Shown piece after piece: positions 17,507 through 27,190 of a stretch of DNA of 37,649 bases (within the stretch, counting starts at the first letter, position 1; every line of letters starts with the position of its first letter). Below the pieces are notes generated by a model, which searched no databases, was not told the origin of the DNA, and worked only from the letters and a program-made list of their open reading frames with translations. The translations under genes were made by a program, and so were the position numbers. The DNA is from Lachnospiraceae bacterium (GTDB lineage: Bacteria > Bacillota > Clostridia > Lachnospirales > Lachnospiraceae), in NCBI GenBank assembly GCA_029067805.1, contig JAIEDW010000222.1, positions 1 through 37,649 of the forward strand. The letters run 5' to 3'.

Positions 17507-18964
17507 TTATAAATAAGTAAAACAACTCCTTCCAAACCGTAGTTTATCCCCAGGTTCTAATGCTACGGGCGTGTTAATCGCAATCACTTCTCCGTTGTGT
17601 ACCGTTCCATTCGTGGAATTTAAGTCACAGACACACACTTTTCCGTTGTATTCCTCGAACCGTGCATGCATTTTACTGACAGCAGTGTCATTTATGATTA
17701 AATCGGAAACGCCTCCAAGTTTTCCGACTGTCAAAGGCAGACAATCAAGCGGTACTTTCACCTCTTTTCCGTTGACGCTGCCGCGAAGAACTCTCTCCTC
17801 TATCATTGCTCCGCCAAGACAGACAGTTTCGTTTACATTTCCCATAGAAATTGTTTCTTTATCATATTTCTTGCAGGGTATATCTTTGGTTGTTAAATCA
17901 TTATCAAAATCTCCTTTCATCAGTTCCGCATAGATTTCGTCTTCCTCATCCTCATTCAACTGCGCGATCGCATTCTTTTGCTTTACCGCCTTTATATAAC
18001 ACACAAAGAATAGCGCTGCTGCCACAAGCGCCATCGCCACCGCCCCATACATATAAAGTTCATTATCACTGCTAAGCGCAAAAAGTTTCAGTGTCCTTGC
18101 GCAGACAATGACCGTTCCCGCACAAAGCGCTATAAAAACGCAAAAAATGCCTCCTATGAGCTGCTTCTTGTCGCCGCCTTTACTGCAACCGCACAAGTCT
18201 TCATTATCGCCATCATCATATATTTCGTAATCCTCCGATACAAGACTGCTGTAACGCGGTTGTACGCTGCCGTTATTTCTACTGTTGTCATTTATTTCTG
18301 CAAGCGGATTTTCCGGCGTAAAACAAAATTCACTTGATTTTTCATTGTGATACGCTGTATTTTGAGAACTGCTTTTTTCTGAAACTTGTTCCATCGGACA
18401 TTCCATAAACTTATGGATTTCACTGAGCACATAATTCGGATTTCTGGTATAGCGATACACTTGATATCCCAGCATCACAGCTTGTTCATCCGTATGATCG
18501 ATACGTGTTAGAAGTTCATCAACAAACTCCACAAAAGAGACGCGCACATCACCCGTATAGTCGGGATAGCACACAAAATACGGCTCCATACTTTCCACAT
18601 TGACATAGATAAAATCCGGTCGAATAATAATCTGCTCACCACTTAATAAATACTCCTCAAGTCTGTTAAACAGATTGATGCAACCCAAAAACAGGGCACG
18701 CAGCTCTCTGTATTTTAACGCGCTTTTTTCCATTATCCGGTCAAGTGACTGTAGCGAATTGATTTCATAATAATACTTGCTTTCTCCGTTTACTTGTCTG
18801 TATGTAATCGGCAAAAGTCCCTGTATTTTGTTATCCAAAAGCATTCTGACACGATAATTTTTACTGTTGTCGTCAGCGGTTCCAAAAAAATCACATTTTC
18901 CGAGTGTCATATAATTATGATTCATACTCCTCTCATAGCTGACCAGCGGTAAATCTTCTCTCAT
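17507..18964 (-). CDS. FHA domain membrane protein (DUF6382-like N-terminus, two TM, C-terminal FHA)
   Basis: VSKMHARFEEYNGKVCVCDLNSTNGTVHNGEVI FHA signature; hydrophobic segments in middle; C-terminal gene of Tad locus. Confidence 0.88.
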   Translation of the reverse strand: MREDLPLVSYERSMNHNYMTLGKCDFFGTADDNSKNYRVRMLLDNKIQGLLPITYRQVNGESKYYYEINSLQSLDRIMEKSALKYRELRALFLGCINLFNRLEEYLLSGEQIIIRPDFIYVNVESMEPYFVCYPDYTGDVRVSFVEFVDELLTRIDHTDEQAVMLGYQVYRYTRNPNYVLSEIHKFMECPMEQVSEKSSSQNTAYHNEKSSEFCFTPENPLAEINDNSRNNGSVQPRYSSLVSEDYEIYDDGDNEDLCGCSKGGDKKQLIGGIFCVFIALCAGTVIVCARTLKLFALSSDNELYMYGAVAMALVAAALFFVCYIKAVKQKNAIAQLNEDEEDEIYAELMKGDFDNDLTTKDIPCKKYDKETISMGNVNETVCLGGAMIEERVLRGSVNGKEVKVPLDCLPLTVGKLGGVSDLIINDTAVSKMHARFEEYNGKVCVCDLNSTNGTVHNGEVIAINTPVALEPGDKLRFGRSCFTYL

Positions 18965-19476
18965 GTTCCTTCCTCCGTTTCCTTATTGATTTCATGAATC
19001 AATTTGTTAATCACGCGAAACTCCCGTACGATTCTTGTCGGTCTGTGCCGTCTTGCCTCGGCGCTTATATCAAGCGTTAAATCAACTCCCGAAACATACT
19101 CACACAGCCACCCCATAAGCGGCATGTTTCCCACACAATGATAATTCACAGTCACGAAATCCGCGGAAACGGACACGTCATAGGAAAAATCGTGCAGCGC
19201 AAAAAGCTTGCCATCCACAAGCGTATCCGCCGCGCGATACGCCTCCTCGTACGCTTCCTGTGCGCTTTTTATATGATTTCCCGTTCCGCGGAGCGCAGCC
19301 TCATATGCGCTCTGCTCCAAAATGCACCTGTCGTAACTGTAAAACGCAAGAAATATCATCATTACGGTAAACAACAGCGCCATCGGAAAAATAAGCGCAG
19401 CCTCCACTGTAAAATAGCCGTCCTCTTGTTTTTTTATTGTATTGGGAGTTGCGCCAATCTCTATATCAAAACACAT
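18961..19476 (-). CDS. TadE-like pseudopilin
   Basis: QEDGYFTVEAALIFPMALLFTVMMIFLAFYSYDRCILEQSAYEAALRG; start set at MCFDIEIG (16-nt overlap with upstream peptidase gene). Confidence 0.75.
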   Translation of the reverse strand: MCFDIEIGATPNTIKKQEDGYFTVEAALIFPMALLFTVMMIFLAFYSYDRCILEQSAYEAALRGTGNHIKSAQEAYEEAYRAADTLVDGKLFALHDFSYDVSVSADFVTVNYHCVGNMPLMGWLCEYVSGVDLTLDISAEARRHRPTRIVREFRVINKLIHEINKETEEGT

Positions 19477-19883
19477 GTCACATACCCCATAAACAGCGCA
19501 GGAATAAAAGGCAGTCTTGTTTTTCGATTCCCCTTTTTTAACAGCAATACAGCTATCGATATCAACGCCATTATCATAGACGCAAGACATACTGTCGCAA
19601 GACATTCCCGAAATCCAAGCGCGATGCCAAGCGCGGCTATGACAAGTCCGTCGCCTCTGCCAATCTGTTCTCTACTGAGCATCGACAATCCAACGGCGCA
19701 TATTCCAATCAAAGCGCCACCCACGGCATTCCATATTCCATAATCGACTCTTACAAAAATGCTTGTAAGGCTCACAAGCGTCAACACAACAATGAAGCCC
19801 CTGCTAATTTGTCTGCTTTTTAAATCCATCACCGCCGCCGCAAAAAGCAGTAATCCCATTATTACGATAATTCCCAAAAACAT
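19461..19883 (-). CDS. Prepilin peptidase (A24/TadV-like), second copy in locus
   Basis: AAAVMDLKSRQISRGF and GRGDGLVIAALG (GxGD) motifs, polytopic. Confidence 0.82.
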   Translation of the reverse strand: MFLGIIVIMGLLLFAAAVMDLKSRQISRGFIVVLTLVSLTSIFVRVDYGIWNAVGGALIGICAVGLSMLSREQIGRGDGLVIAALGIALGFRECLATVCLASMIMALISIAVLLLKKGNRKTRLPFIPALFMGYVTCVLI

Positions 19884-19959
19884 ATTTCTAACCTTATTCC
19901 TTTCTTAATTTATATCTCATCTTTTCTGATGTTCTTTCAACACTTTAGTGACACGGCAT

Positions 19960-20904
19960 TTAATGCGCTCCGCCACATTTGCTGCACGCTCCCCGCCCGC
20001 CGACTTTGGAGAGCGGCACCTCAAGAATCGTGCGCTTTAATTTACTGCATTGAAGTGACGAGTGATACCGTGTCCCGTAATCGGTAATATACACAGTACT
20101 TTTCTCCTCCTTACCGCACTCCTCACAAGGATAATATTTCGCGCCGCCCTCATTTCTCTTGCTCTCCAATACCGCCATATTTACAGGCACTATGGAGAGC
20201 TTTAGATAGGAACATGCTCTTGACCTGTGATAAACCGTACCGTCAGGCGTAATATAAACCTGTTCCTCATCGGCATTACTGCCTGCTGCCGCCGCATTAT
20301 CATATCCTGTCCATGCGCGCGTAAGCATACGATTATACATTTTAAATTCTCCGAATCCTACAATTGCCACAGGCGGTTTTATCGTGTAGGTTGCAACCAA
20401 ATCAATACAATCGTTCTCCTCCAAGACGGATGACCGATACCATCCAATCCCTGATACGCCGCCTTTGATTGGAGAACCGTTAAGATATTTCTCTCCAAGA
20501 ATATTTTTCACACGATTTGACGCATATCCGTATGTAAGTCCAAGTGACTCCAATTTTCCCACATCATTATCAAAAGCTGTTTTATACTCATACGCACAGA
20601 CTGCCATTTCCTTTGATGTCAGATGCATCGCCGCGCTCATATTGCTCTGCGCTCTGTATATTTCAAGAATGGATATCACATTTAAAAATGCAAAGAGAAA
20701 AAGCGGAAGTACAAACGCCGCCTCTACTGTCATACTTGCCTTTAATCGTTTCGGGAGGCGCAAGGATACCCTCTTTTTTACAGAAAGCATATCAAACATA
20801 TTTTTTATTAGCTTAATTGGATTATTATCTTTTTTAATAAAGCGCTTTCCTATCCTCCTTTTTTGTTTTCTTCTGTTTCCAAAGGGCATCCTTTCACCTC
20901 CCAC
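19960..20904 (-). CDS. TadE-family pseudopilin with tandem C-terminal Cys/His modules
   Basis: LKASMTVEAAFVLPLFLFAFLNVISILEIYRAQSNM; two modules VYITPDGTVYHRSRACSYLK...CEECG and VYITDYGTRYHSSLQCSKLK...CSKCG. Confidence 0.8.
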   Translation of the reverse strand: MGGERMPFGNRRKQKRRIGKRFIKKDNNPIKLIKNMFDMLSVKKRVSLRLPKRLKASMTVEAAFVLPLFLFAFLNVISILEIYRAQSNMSAAMHLTSKEMAVCAYEYKTAFDNDVGKLESLGLTYGYASNRVKNILGEKYLNGSPIKGGVSGIGWYRSSVLEENDCIDLVATYTIKPPVAIVGFGEFKMYNRMLTRAWTGYDNAAAAGSNADEEQVYITPDGTVYHRSRACSYLKLSIVPVNMAVLESKRNEGGAKYYPCEECGKEEKSTVYITDYGTRYHSSLQCSKLKRTILEVPLSKVGGRGACSKCGGAH

Positions 20905-22364
20905 TACTCATAACACATCTTTTTCTCAAACACGAAGTCATGACCTTGTGCATCTGTAAATCCGAAATGTATCTTCATATAATCAAGGCATCTGTCGATT
21001 CGAAAATGTTCATTTCCTTCCGTCTGCCTGATATCCATCTCAACTATATCAAGACTTCTTACCACTTTTTTCTGCTTATCCATAAGCCCCAAAAGTATGC
21101 GCAAATACGCCTGATAAGATAGTCCGTCGTCTTTTTTTCCACTGCCCTCAAAATCACCCGACAAAATTCCCAAAAGAGAAAGACTCCACTGGTTCTCCTT
21201 TTTTATAAGCGGAACTTTTCCTCCGTCAAGAAGGTTTCTTACATCCGCCGCAGATTCCGCAAGCGCCCACATTCCCAAAAGGATTTCTTTTAACAAGGGC
21301 GCAAGCTCCGGAGATAATATGAGCGCACAGATAAACTTTGCCATACTCTCCGCCTGATTTTTCATATTTGCGCTGTTGTAAGCAGATATCAGATTACCCA
21401 CGGATCTTATCGCAAAGAGTGTTGCAAGACATGCCGAAAGATTTGACGCATCACTGCTATAACCATATAAAATATACTCGATCTGATAGCTTAGAAAACT
21501 GTCCTCTTTTTTATCACGGTAGTTTCCGCACATTTTCATCAAATACTCGCCGTAGATCAGTTCATCTACAAGTCCGTCCGCTTTTTCTGCGCCCTCATGC
21601 AGTCCGATACCCGCGTTTGCCTTTCCCGCGCGAATTCGCGCCGAATAGTAATCCTTTGTATTTACAGAGGTATCCGACATCTTTTCACCGTCCGGCATAG
21701 CAAGTTTTAAAAGTCCTCCTCCGATCAGCTTGTCGACAAGTTTCGACACTTTGCCGTAAGAAGCGCCGTCGGCAGTTTCTGCATCATATTCGATAATTTC
21801 TTTTTTAACAAGCGCTTCCTCAAACGCATCTTTTTGTTTCTTTATCTCTGCCGCCACATCACGCGTATGCATCTCGTTTTCCTCTACCACGGCAAGATGT
21901 TCTTTCACAGAGTTGATGATATCTCCTCCATACACAGCTTTCATATACGCAACGGCCTGTGCCTTCCAAACAGCGCCGTAGTCGTCGCCCGCATAGGACA
22001 CTTCGCTGATTTCCAGATATGGATTCGTCAGTTTTAAATAGGTAATGCCTCCAAATAATCCTACATCTTTATCAGGATCCATGTTTTTCCCGAGATATTC
22101 GGATAAATGTGTTTGCACTTTGCCTATTCCTCCGTCTTTGCCGCCATAAGACGAATCGATAAAAAATAACTCGTACTGCGTTAAGACTTCTCGGTTGTAT
22201 TCCGCAAAAACAGAATCAACTCCCAAATCCGCAATCAATTCTGCCTGCGCCCTTGTGGCGCCTATTGCTGCTCCCTCTATGAGAGCCAAGAGCAGCGACA
22301 GGACAATGCCAAATACAAGAGAAAGGTACACTGTCAGATATGCATGTTCTCTTTTTTGAATCAC
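20904..22364 (-). CDS. Tad-locus associated protein, DUF5702-like
   Basis: REHAYLTVYLSLVFGIVLSLLLALIEGAAIGATRAQAELIADLGVDSVFAEYNREVLTQYELFFIDSSYG typical of Firmicute Tad-locus DUF5702 proteins. Confidence 0.75.
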   Translation of the reverse strand: MIQKREHAYLTVYLSLVFGIVLSLLLALIEGAAIGATRAQAELIADLGVDSVFAEYNREVLTQYELFFIDSSYGGKDGGIGKVQTHLSEYLGKNMDPDKDVGLFGGITYLKLTNPYLEISEVSYAGDDYGAVWKAQAVAYMKAVYGGDIINSVKEHLAVVEENEMHTRDVAAEIKKQKDAFEEALVKKEIIEYDAETADGASYGKVSKLVDKLIGGGLLKLAMPDGEKMSDTSVNTKDYYSARIRAGKANAGIGLHEGAEKADGLVDELIYGEYLMKMCGNYRDKKEDSFLSYQIEYILYGYSSDASNLSACLATLFAIRSVGNLISAYNSANMKNQAESMAKFICALILSPELAPLLKEILLGMWALAESAADVRNLLDGGKVPLIKKENQWSLSLLGILSGDFEGSGKKDDGLSYQAYLRILLGLMDKQKKVVRSLDIVEMDIRQTEGNEHFRIDRCLDYMKIHFGFTDAQGHDFVFEKKMCYE

Positions 22365-22382
22365 AATCTGATGTTCCTTTCG

Positions 22383-22550
22383 TTAAATCTTATTCGCGTT
22401 TGTCGAAATTGTCTTTAATATCTTTTCCACAACCTTCTTGATGCTGTCCTTAAAAAGCGCCACCAAAGCAATCAACACTACGATGATCAATACAATCTCC
22501 ACTGTTCCCATTCCGTCTTCTTCTTTCATAAAACATATCAAATTTTTCAT
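22383..22550 (-). CDS. Flp-type (type IVb) pilin, 55 aa; absent from supplied ORF track
   Basis: Reading the minus strand: MKNLICFMKEEDGMGTVEIVLIIVVLIALVALFKDSIKKVVEKILKTISTNANKI*; G-M-G-T-V-E-I prepilin-like site plus single TM helix; between tadC and DUF5702 genes. Confidence 0.88.
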   Translation of the reverse strand: MKNLICFMKEEDGMGTVEIVLIIVVLIALVALFKDSIKKVVEKILKTISTNANKI

Positions 22551-22615
22551 AATTATTCCTCCACTTCTTTGTTTATAAATTTTCTTGTTTGTTATTTTCT
22601 TGTAAAAATATTATC

Positions 22616-23959
22616 TTAAAAATATGTCTTAAACGCCGGTACCATAATGACAATCATAATCATACACAAAAGCATCATCATCGGCATAAGCAGCTTTGTT
22701 CCTGCCTTTTCGCCAAATCTTCTTGCAGTATGCTTTCTTTCCTCGAATGCGTATGCTGCCTCCTCGCGCAAAAGCGCCGCAAGGTTTGTCGCTCCCTTTT
22801 TTACATTTTGTGAGAGCATGGTACTAAGCCTGTTATAACACTGTACTCTGCATCGTCGCCCAAAGCGTTCATATGCCTTTGTCTGCGCGACTCCGCTTTC
22901 CATTTCATAAATTGTTAAAAGCATTTCCTCATAGGCATACCGTTTTCTTCCCGTTTCCTGTTTTCTTGCACGATAGTCTTTTGCCACTCTCTGCCACGCG
23001 TTTGGAACGGTCATTCCGGCTCCGATTAAAAGTGCAAGTGCACTGACAATTTCCGGATAATCAAGCTGTAGCTGTTCCTTTCTGTCATTTACCTGTTTCT
23101 TTAAATCCCTGTCCGTACCAAAATACAAGATTAGAGCAATTAGCGGCGTAGCAATTAAAAACAACAGCTCCGTATAGTTTTTTCTGTAGCTCCAGCTTAT
23201 TTTCTCCTTGTTGATTTCTGACGGAAGTGTCATAAATTCATAATCTCTTGTTTCGCTCTGTATCTTTTGAAGTGCTTTCAAGATCTGTTCCGACTGCGAC
23301 GGTTGCACTGCTTTTGAATACACCATACAGCTTAATTCATGACGCGCCTCAAAGCTTTCGCAGCTAATAATTGCCGTAAGTTCCACAAGTTTTGGTACAT
23401 CAAGGATATCCTCCTTAAGCGCTCCGTGACGATTGATATAAACGTCGTCTGTCTGCCATTCCACGGTAAACGGAAATCCCGAAATCCCATCGATAAGATT
23501 AAGATCATACACAACTTTATCAAACGACTCATTTTCTCCAAGCATGTTTGTTTCCAAAAGCGGTATAAACTCCCTTAAAAGGTCATTTAGTTCCGTACCA
23601 CTATACTGTTTTTCCTCAACCGATAAATCGACTTCATATGTACCGTTTTCGCTTTTTCCCACAAGGGTTACATTTTTTTCACCGTCACCGTACGGATTTC
23701 GCTCAATGCGGTTATCGACAATCACTGTCTGCGTCCCGTCTTTTATCCACAACAAAAGTGACAGCGTAAGTCCGACAATTATAACTATGATACAAAGCGA
23801 CAATTTCTTGATCACATATTCTCTTTGCCGTTTTTGTGTATCACCAGCGGGTTCTAGAGCTTGCAGCGCCTCATGCACTGTATTGTCATGTAATATTTTA
23901 TTTGGCTTTTTCGACATGTTATCCAGTCTGTTATAAATGAATTCCGCAATCTTTTTCAT
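22616..23959 (-). CDS. TadC-like type II/IV secretion inner membrane platform protein
   Basis: EIVSALALLIGAGMTVPNAWQRVAKDY...LTIYEMESGVAQTKAYERFGRRC...LSTMLSQNVKKGATNLAALLREEA (T2SSF domain). Confidence 0.85.
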   Translation of the reverse strand: MKKIAEFIYNRLDNMSKKPNKILHDNTVHEALQALEPAGDTQKRQREYVIKKLSLCIIVIIVGLTLSLLLWIKDGTQTVIVDNRIERNPYGDGEKNVTLVGKSENGTYEVDLSVEEKQYSGTELNDLLREFIPLLETNMLGENESFDKVVYDLNLIDGISGFPFTVEWQTDDVYINRHGALKEDILDVPKLVELTAIISCESFEARHELSCMVYSKAVQPSQSEQILKALQKIQSETRDYEFMTLPSEINKEKISWSYRKNYTELLFLIATPLIALILYFGTDRDLKKQVNDRKEQLQLDYPEIVSALALLIGAGMTVPNAWQRVAKDYRARKQETGRKRYAYEEMLLTIYEMESGVAQTKAYERFGRRCRVQCYNRLSTMLSQNVKKGATNLAALLREEAAYAFEERKHTARRFGEKAGTKLLMPMMMLLCMIMIVIMVPAFKTYF

Positions 23960-23980
23960 ACTTTATAGCCTTTCTTAAAC

Positions 23981-24160
23981 CGTAACTGTTCAGTAAATGC
24001 GTAAACCTGCTAAACAGTCACCTTAAACTGTAACTGTTCAGTACCTTCACAGTTACGAGCAATAATCTATGCAAAATCGCTTACGCGATAGATTTTTGCC
24101 TGTAAAATTTTCGTTTTCATACGGTTTACGCAGTAAATGCGTAAACCTGCTAAACAGTTA
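23981..24160. repeat. Structured intergenic block with a 28-bp direct repeat (23991-24018 and 24131-24158) and several inverted repeats
   Basis: CAGTAAATGCGTAAACCTGCTAAACAGT present twice; hairpins GGTTTACGC-N7-GCGTAAACC, GTAACTGT-N11-ACAGTTAC, AATCTAT...ATAGATT. Confidence 0.9.
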
Positions 24161-24162
24161 CT

Positions 24163-24963
24163 TTAAACCTCAATATTTAAAATCTTGTCGGACAGTTTAC
24201 ACGCAAGTCCATATACTACTAACGCAGCCGTCATGATCAGCCAACCTGCAACATTGTGATAAAGGCTTTCAAAATACCCCTTTGATGTAATGGAAATATA
24301 AAAGATAATGAGAAATGGAATATAGCGCATAATGGTCTGCTCAAGCTTTTTCTCACTCATTACGGTATCAATTTCCAGTCTGACCGCCTGCTTATCTCCG
24401 ATAATTTCCGCAGTGTTAGCGATTATTGCCTGCATATTGCCGCCGCTTCTTTTTGCAATCTGAAAAATATCCGCAAAATCTCTGATGTCCTGCACGCCGC
24501 TTCGCTTTGCCAGGTTAAGGAGCGCGCCTTCAAGCTGCTCGTTGTTGGCGAGTTTTCTAAGCAGCAAACTAAGTTCATGCGCCATAAGGGAACCTCTTCC
24601 ATACAAAATGATAAGTTCCTTGTAAGCTTCCTGAAACGCATTCTCAATGCTGTAACCTGCCTGAAGATTTGACGATATACTCAAAATGACATCTCGAAAT
24701 TCAATTTCAAGCTGCTGTTTTCTCTTCTGACAAAGCTGCTCTTTTTTATTCTTAAGCGACAATATGGCAAACGGTATCAATAAAAAGAAGGCAAAAACGC
24801 TGTCATAAAACAAATATGCCATTACTCCTATAAACATCGTTTCCAACGTCATATAAAACACTGCTTCTTTTCCCGTGAAACGATATACTGAATAGTCTGT
24901 CATTGGCGGATGCCTGCCCCGACCGACTTTCACTTTGTTTTTTTGTGGTGTTATAAAATTCAT
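24163..24963 (-). CDS. TadB-like type II/IV secretion inner membrane platform protein
   Basis: EFRDVILSISSNLQAGYSIENAFQEAYKEL...LANNEQLEGALLNLAKRSGVQDIRDFADIFQIAKRSGGNM (T2SSF). Confidence 0.88.
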   Translation of the reverse strand: MNFITPQKNKVKVGRGRHPPMTDYSVYRFTGKEAVFYMTLETMFIGVMAYLFYDSVFAFFLLIPFAILSLKNKKEQLCQKRKQQLEIEFRDVILSISSNLQAGYSIENAFQEAYKELIILYGRGSLMAHELSLLLRKLANNEQLEGALLNLAKRSGVQDIRDFADIFQIAKRSGGNMQAIIANTAEIIGDKQAVRLEIDTVMSEKKLEQTIMRYIPFLIIFYISITSKGYFESLYHNVAGWLIMTAALVVYGLACKLSDKILNIEV

Positions 24964-24966
24964 TTT

Positions 24967-26196
24967 TCACATTTCTCCATTCATCATTAATTTTTCAATA
25001 TTGGTAAGTTTATCAACCTTTACAAGTTTTCCGACAACCTTTTCTTTTTCTTCGCCGATTTCCTCAAACTGGTAAATCGGCTTTGTCACAATCTCACCGT
25101 CTTCAAATCCGAGAATTTCCGTAATCTCAAGCACTCTGCGGGATTTGTCGCGCAGTCTGCCCAAATGAACAATGAGATCCACTCCTGACGCAATCTGTCT
25201 TCTCACAGCAGCAAGCGGAAGTTCCATTCCCATAAGTACCATTGTTTCCAGTCGGGAAAGCATATCCCTCGACGAGTTTGCGTGGCCTGTTGAAAGGCTT
25301 CCGTCATGTCCGGTATTGAGCGCCTGTAACATATCAATCGCCTCACTGCCGCGCACTTCCCCGACAATTATTCTGTCGGGTCGCATACGAAGCGCTGATT
25401 TGATTAAATCCCGGATAGTAATTGCTTTTGCGCCCTCCGTATTCGCGTTTCGCGTTTCAAGCCGTACAAGATTTGGGATTTCCTGTAACTGCAATTCCGC
25501 GGAGTCTTCTATTGTTATGATTCGTTCACTTTTTGGAATATCATGCGATAATGCATTTAGAAATGTAGTTTTACCGGAACCGGTTCCACCACTGATAAAG
25601 ATATTGTAGCCTGCTCTCACAAGCTTTGAAAGTTCTCCCGCAGCTTCTTCTGTGATTGATCCAAAACTGATCAAGTCACTCATGGAAATCGGTTTGTCGG
25701 GAAATCGTCGTATTGTCACGATTGGTCCGTTTAACGCCACGGGCGCAAGCACAATATTGACACGCGCACCGTTTTCAAGCCTTGCATCTACAATTGGAGA
25801 TGCCTCGTTTACAGCCCTGTTGCATTTTGCCACTATCTGCTGTATTACGTCCTCAAGCTTTTCCTTCGTATCAAAATGTTTCTCCCATTGATAAATACGC
25901 CCCGCCTTTTCCACAAAAATATTGTCGGTGCCGTTTATCATGATTTCCGTCACATCATCGGAATCGATAAGCTCTTGCAGTACATCCATTTTTCTTATCG
26001 AATAAAAGACACTTTTTCCAAGTTCCTCTCGCTGTTCCAGAGAAAGTCCGACGCTTCGCCCAAGTCCCAAGACCAGATCATCAATCATCTCCTGTATCTC
26101 CTCATCAGATACCTCCCGTGACAAGTCGATGCGTTCCCGGACACTGCTTGCAATCTGTTGTTTACAAGTTTCATATACCGTTAATTGATTGTCCAT
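24967..26196 (-). CDS. CpaF/TadA secretion ATPase
   Basis: FISGGTGSGKTTFLNAL Walker A, RIITIEDSAELQL, RPDRIIVGEVRGSEAIDMLQALNTGHDGSLSTGHANS. Confidence 0.97.
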   Translation of the reverse strand: MDNQLTVYETCKQQIASSVRERIDLSREVSDEEIQEMIDDLVLGLGRSVGLSLEQREELGKSVFYSIRKMDVLQELIDSDDVTEIMINGTDNIFVEKAGRIYQWEKHFDTKEKLEDVIQQIVAKCNRAVNEASPIVDARLENGARVNIVLAPVALNGPIVTIRRFPDKPISMSDLISFGSITEEAAGELSKLVRAGYNIFISGGTGSGKTTFLNALSHDIPKSERIITIEDSAELQLQEIPNLVRLETRNANTEGAKAITIRDLIKSALRMRPDRIIVGEVRGSEAIDMLQALNTGHDGSLSTGHANSSRDMLSRLETMVLMGMELPLAAVRRQIASGVDLIVHLGRLRDKSRRVLEITEILGFEDGEIVTKPIYQFEEIGEEKEKVVGKLVKVDKLTNIEKLMMNGEM

Positions 26197-27190
26197 TTTG
26201 AGTCAAAACTCCTTTCATATACGCTCCAAGCTGTGAAACGGAAAGCTGCTCCAGGTTGAACGGATATTCTTTCCAATCTTTCATCAAATGGAAGTGCACA
26301 CTTTTTTTAAGCACCGCACCAAGCTCCTTTTTTTGCATCAGCTGTTCAAACTGTGTACGCATCGCGCTTGAAAGACTGTCCTTTCCGGATAAAATATAAG
26401 ATGTATCACTTCTCTCAAGCAAATGATAAAATCCTTTGCATGTTTCGGTTAAATCCACCACAATATATGCGTAGTCACTGCTGTATAAGAGTGCATCAAA
26501 ACATCTTTTCCATTCATCCTCCTCAATTTTCATCAAATCGGAATAATCAAGAGCGGGCGGCAGATAATCAACGCCGTGTATCGTTCTTTTGATTCCCTCA
26601 AGCTTGTATAAAAGCTTGTCTGAATGTTTCAAGACGAAATACATAAAATCAGTTATATCCGCCTCGTATTTTATCCCCAAAAGCTGTTCAAAACCCGAAA
26701 ACGGCTGCATACTGATATAAAGCGTTTTATTTCCCATATCGGAAAACACCTGTGCTACGGTAAGCGCCGCGATACTCTGCCCTTTATGTCTGTCGGGAGC
26801 GTAAAAACTGATAAGCTTTGAGGGTGTTCGTCCTTTGCTTTCAATGCTCCTACATTCCTCATCTAACGCAAACGCATCAAGAACCTGACTCATTAGCCGA
26901 TCTACCGATTGATACTTTTCCACTATACTGTATCCTGTGATCCCTACAAGCCCGTTTTCTTGTAAAATGAAGATTTTCTGTGCATTTATATTTCTGACGC
27001 TTGTGTCATAAATCCCTTCACTTACAAGAACAATCTCAAACGGTTCTTCTTTTGACGCCGCTTTTGCTTCCTTTATGGAATCAAAGACCATAATTTCAAA
27101 CCCCGCAGGATTTTTCTTCACAAGATACGCCTGCATCATCGAAAGATACTCTCGGTCCTTATCACATATTGCCAGTCTTTTTTTACTCAT
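26171..27190 (-). CDS. CpaE/TadZ-like protein with receiver-like N-terminus and MinD-like fold
   Basis: MSKKRLAICDKDREYLSMMQAYL...FEIVLVSEGI receiver-like; SFYAPDRHKGQSIAALTVAQVFSDMGNKTLYISMQP MinD-like with deviant P-loop; adjacent to cpaF. Confidence 0.75.
   Translation of the reverse strand: MSKKRLAICDKDREYLSMMQAYLVKKNPAGFEIMVFDSIKEAKAASKEEPFEIVLVSEGIYDTSVRNINAQKIFILQENGLVGITGYSIVEKYQSVDRLMSQVLDAFALDEECRSIESKGRTPSKLISFYAPDRHKGQSIAALTVAQVFSDMGNKTLYISMQPFSGFEQLLGIKYEADITDFMYFVLKHSDKLLYKLEGIKRTIHGVDYLPPALDYSDLMKIEEDEWKRCFDALLYSSDYAYIVVDLTETCKGFYHLLERSDTSYILSGKDSLSSAMRTQFEQLMQKKELGAVLKKSVHFHLMKDWKEYPFNLEQLSVSQLGAYMKGVLTQNGQSINGI

Noticed and set aside
19138-19743. 201-aa plus-strand ORF
   Set aside because: Antisense to TadE-like and prepilin peptidase genes whose motifs are convincing.
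23991-24158. Possible CRISPR-like repeat pair
   Set aside because: Only two 28-bp copies 140 bp apart with internal hairpins and no regular spacers; better explained as a structured repeat element.
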